6,477 nucleotides of DNA from Planctomycetales bacterium. GTDB lineage: Bacteria; Planctomycetota; Planctomycetia; Pirellulales; Thermoguttaceae. The notes below the pieces were generated by a model. The model was given only the letters and a program-made list of their open reading frames with translations, had not been told where the DNA came from and made no database searches. A program made the translations under genes and the position numbers. The stretch spans positions 1 to 6,477 of the forward strand of contig SKZG01000255.1 of NCBI GenBank assembly GCA_007127495.1. Reading direction: 5' to 3'. This document shows, piece by piece, positions 5,849 through 6,477 of this stretch (positions are counted from its first letter, which is position 1; every line of letters begins with the position of its first letter).

Positions 5849-6477
5849 ATGGCTATCATCACCAAAGCCGCCCCTGCGGATATCGAACAGCTTTGGATCG
5901 ACTTCAAGGCCGACCCCACAAACCAGGAATTGCGGAATCGGCTGGTTGAAATCTATTTGCCTTTGGTGAAGTACAACGGCGAGCGCATTTGGGCAAGGTT
6001 ACCCGACGGCGTCGAACTCGACGACCTTATCTCGGCCGGCGTCTTCGGCCTCATGGACGCCATCGACGCATTCGACCTTTCGCGGGGGGTTAAGTTTGAA
6101 ACCTATTGTGTGCCGCGCATTCGGGGCGCCATGCTCGACGAGCTTCGGACGATGGACTGGGTGCCTCGATTGGTCCGCTCGAAGGCTAGTAAGCTGAACG
6201 AGGCGATGAAAAACCTCGAGGCGCGACTCGGCCGCTCGCCCAATGAAAATGAACTGTCCGCCGAACTGGGTATCTCCGTCCCGGAACTCGAGAAAATGAT
6301 CCTGGACGCCAACGCCGTCAACCTGATCAGCCTCAATAAAAAGTGGTATGAGACCGACAGCTACAAAGACGTTCGCGAAATCGACATCCTCGAGGATAAG
6401 AAGGGCGAGGATCCAACGCGCCGCGTCCAGAAGAACGACCTGATGCGGCTGGTCACCAAGGGATTGAATCGGAACGA
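5849..6477 (+). CDS. fliA: RNA polymerase sigma-28 factor (FliA/WhiG type), 3'-truncated by the window
   Basis: FliA directs RNA polymerase to late flagellar promoters and is usually held in check by the anti-sigma factor FlgM. The frame is open from ATG 5849 to the window end (about 209 codons; the family is usually 240-260), so most of region 4 is missing. Region 2 is almost ideal: LVEIYLPLVKYN (32-43), RLPDGVELDDLISAGVFGLM (50-69), AIDAFDLSRGVKFETY (71-86) and PRIRGAMLDELRTMDWVPR (89-107). The RIRGAMLDELR...DWVPR phrase separates sigma-28 from other sigma-70 relatives. Region 3 follows at about 110-195, with LGRSPNENELSAELGIS as its helix-turn-helix-like part and NAVNLISLNKKWYETD after it. 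Region 4 begins at about 197 with NDLMRLVTKGLNRNE. I recall the region 3-4 wording from planctomycetes. The call is firm; FliA rather than WhiG is chosen from the flagellar neighbours. Confidence 0.96.
   Translation, partial: MAIITKAAPADIEQLWIDFKADPTNQELRNRLVEIYLPLVKYNGERIWARLPDGVELDDLISAGVFGLMDAIDAFDLSRGVKFETYCVPRIRGAMLDELRTMDWVPRLVRSKASKLNEAMKNLEARLGRSPNENELSAELGISVPELEKMILDANAVNLISLNKKWYETDSYKDVREIDILEDKKGEDPTRRVQKNDLMRLVTKGLNRN

Overview
The window is a same-strand block of flagellar export, placement and regulatory genes (flhA - flhF - flhG - small membrane ORF - fliA). It is preceded by the 3' part of an O-antigen ligase/polymerase-family membrane protein. Every supported gene is on the + strand, and both end genes run off the window. 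The sequence is GC-rich (roughly 60% by eye) and most genes lack a clear Shine-Dalgarno site. The FliA-type sigma factor carries phrases such as WARLPDGVELDDLISAGVFG and ISLNKKWYETDSYKDVREID, which I recall from planctomycete homologues. A planctomycete, perhaps of the Pirellulales, is therefore my best guess; it comes from memory and not from a search.

Layout: 1-962 is the C-terminal part of a Wzy_C/WaaL-like protein. 963-1170 is a 208-nt gap holding a strong 14-bp hairpin and, further on, a weak hairpin followed by six T's that ends about 20 nt before flhA. 1171-3258 is flhA, the core membrane subunit of the flagellar type III export gate. 3318-4448 is flhF, an SRP-type GTPase that sets flagellar position. 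4562-5398 is flhG, a MinD/ParA-like partner of FlhF; a TTG overlapping the flhF stop gives a longer alternative. 5562-5819 encodes an 85-residue protein with two predicted membrane helices. 5849-6477 is the first ~209 codons of fliA (sigma-28), the only gene here with a textbook ribosome binding site.

How they work together: FlhA is part of the export gate through which rod, hook and filament proteins pass. The FlhF/FlhG pair controls where and how many flagella are built. FliA transcribes late flagellar genes. The small membrane protein is unassigned, but lies between flhG and fliA and is probably co-transcribed with them.

I see no mobile element, CRISPR array, tRNA or rRNA, and no plainly new system. 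The points most worth a second look are an FlhG P-loop that has lost both conserved lysines while keeping the FlhF-activating DQAxxLR motif; a leader with mutually exclusive hairpins before flhA; and a CAAG-N15-TCCGATA motif found in both the flhF-flhG and flhG-ORF gaps, resembling a sigma-28 promoter upstream of the sigma-28 gene itself.
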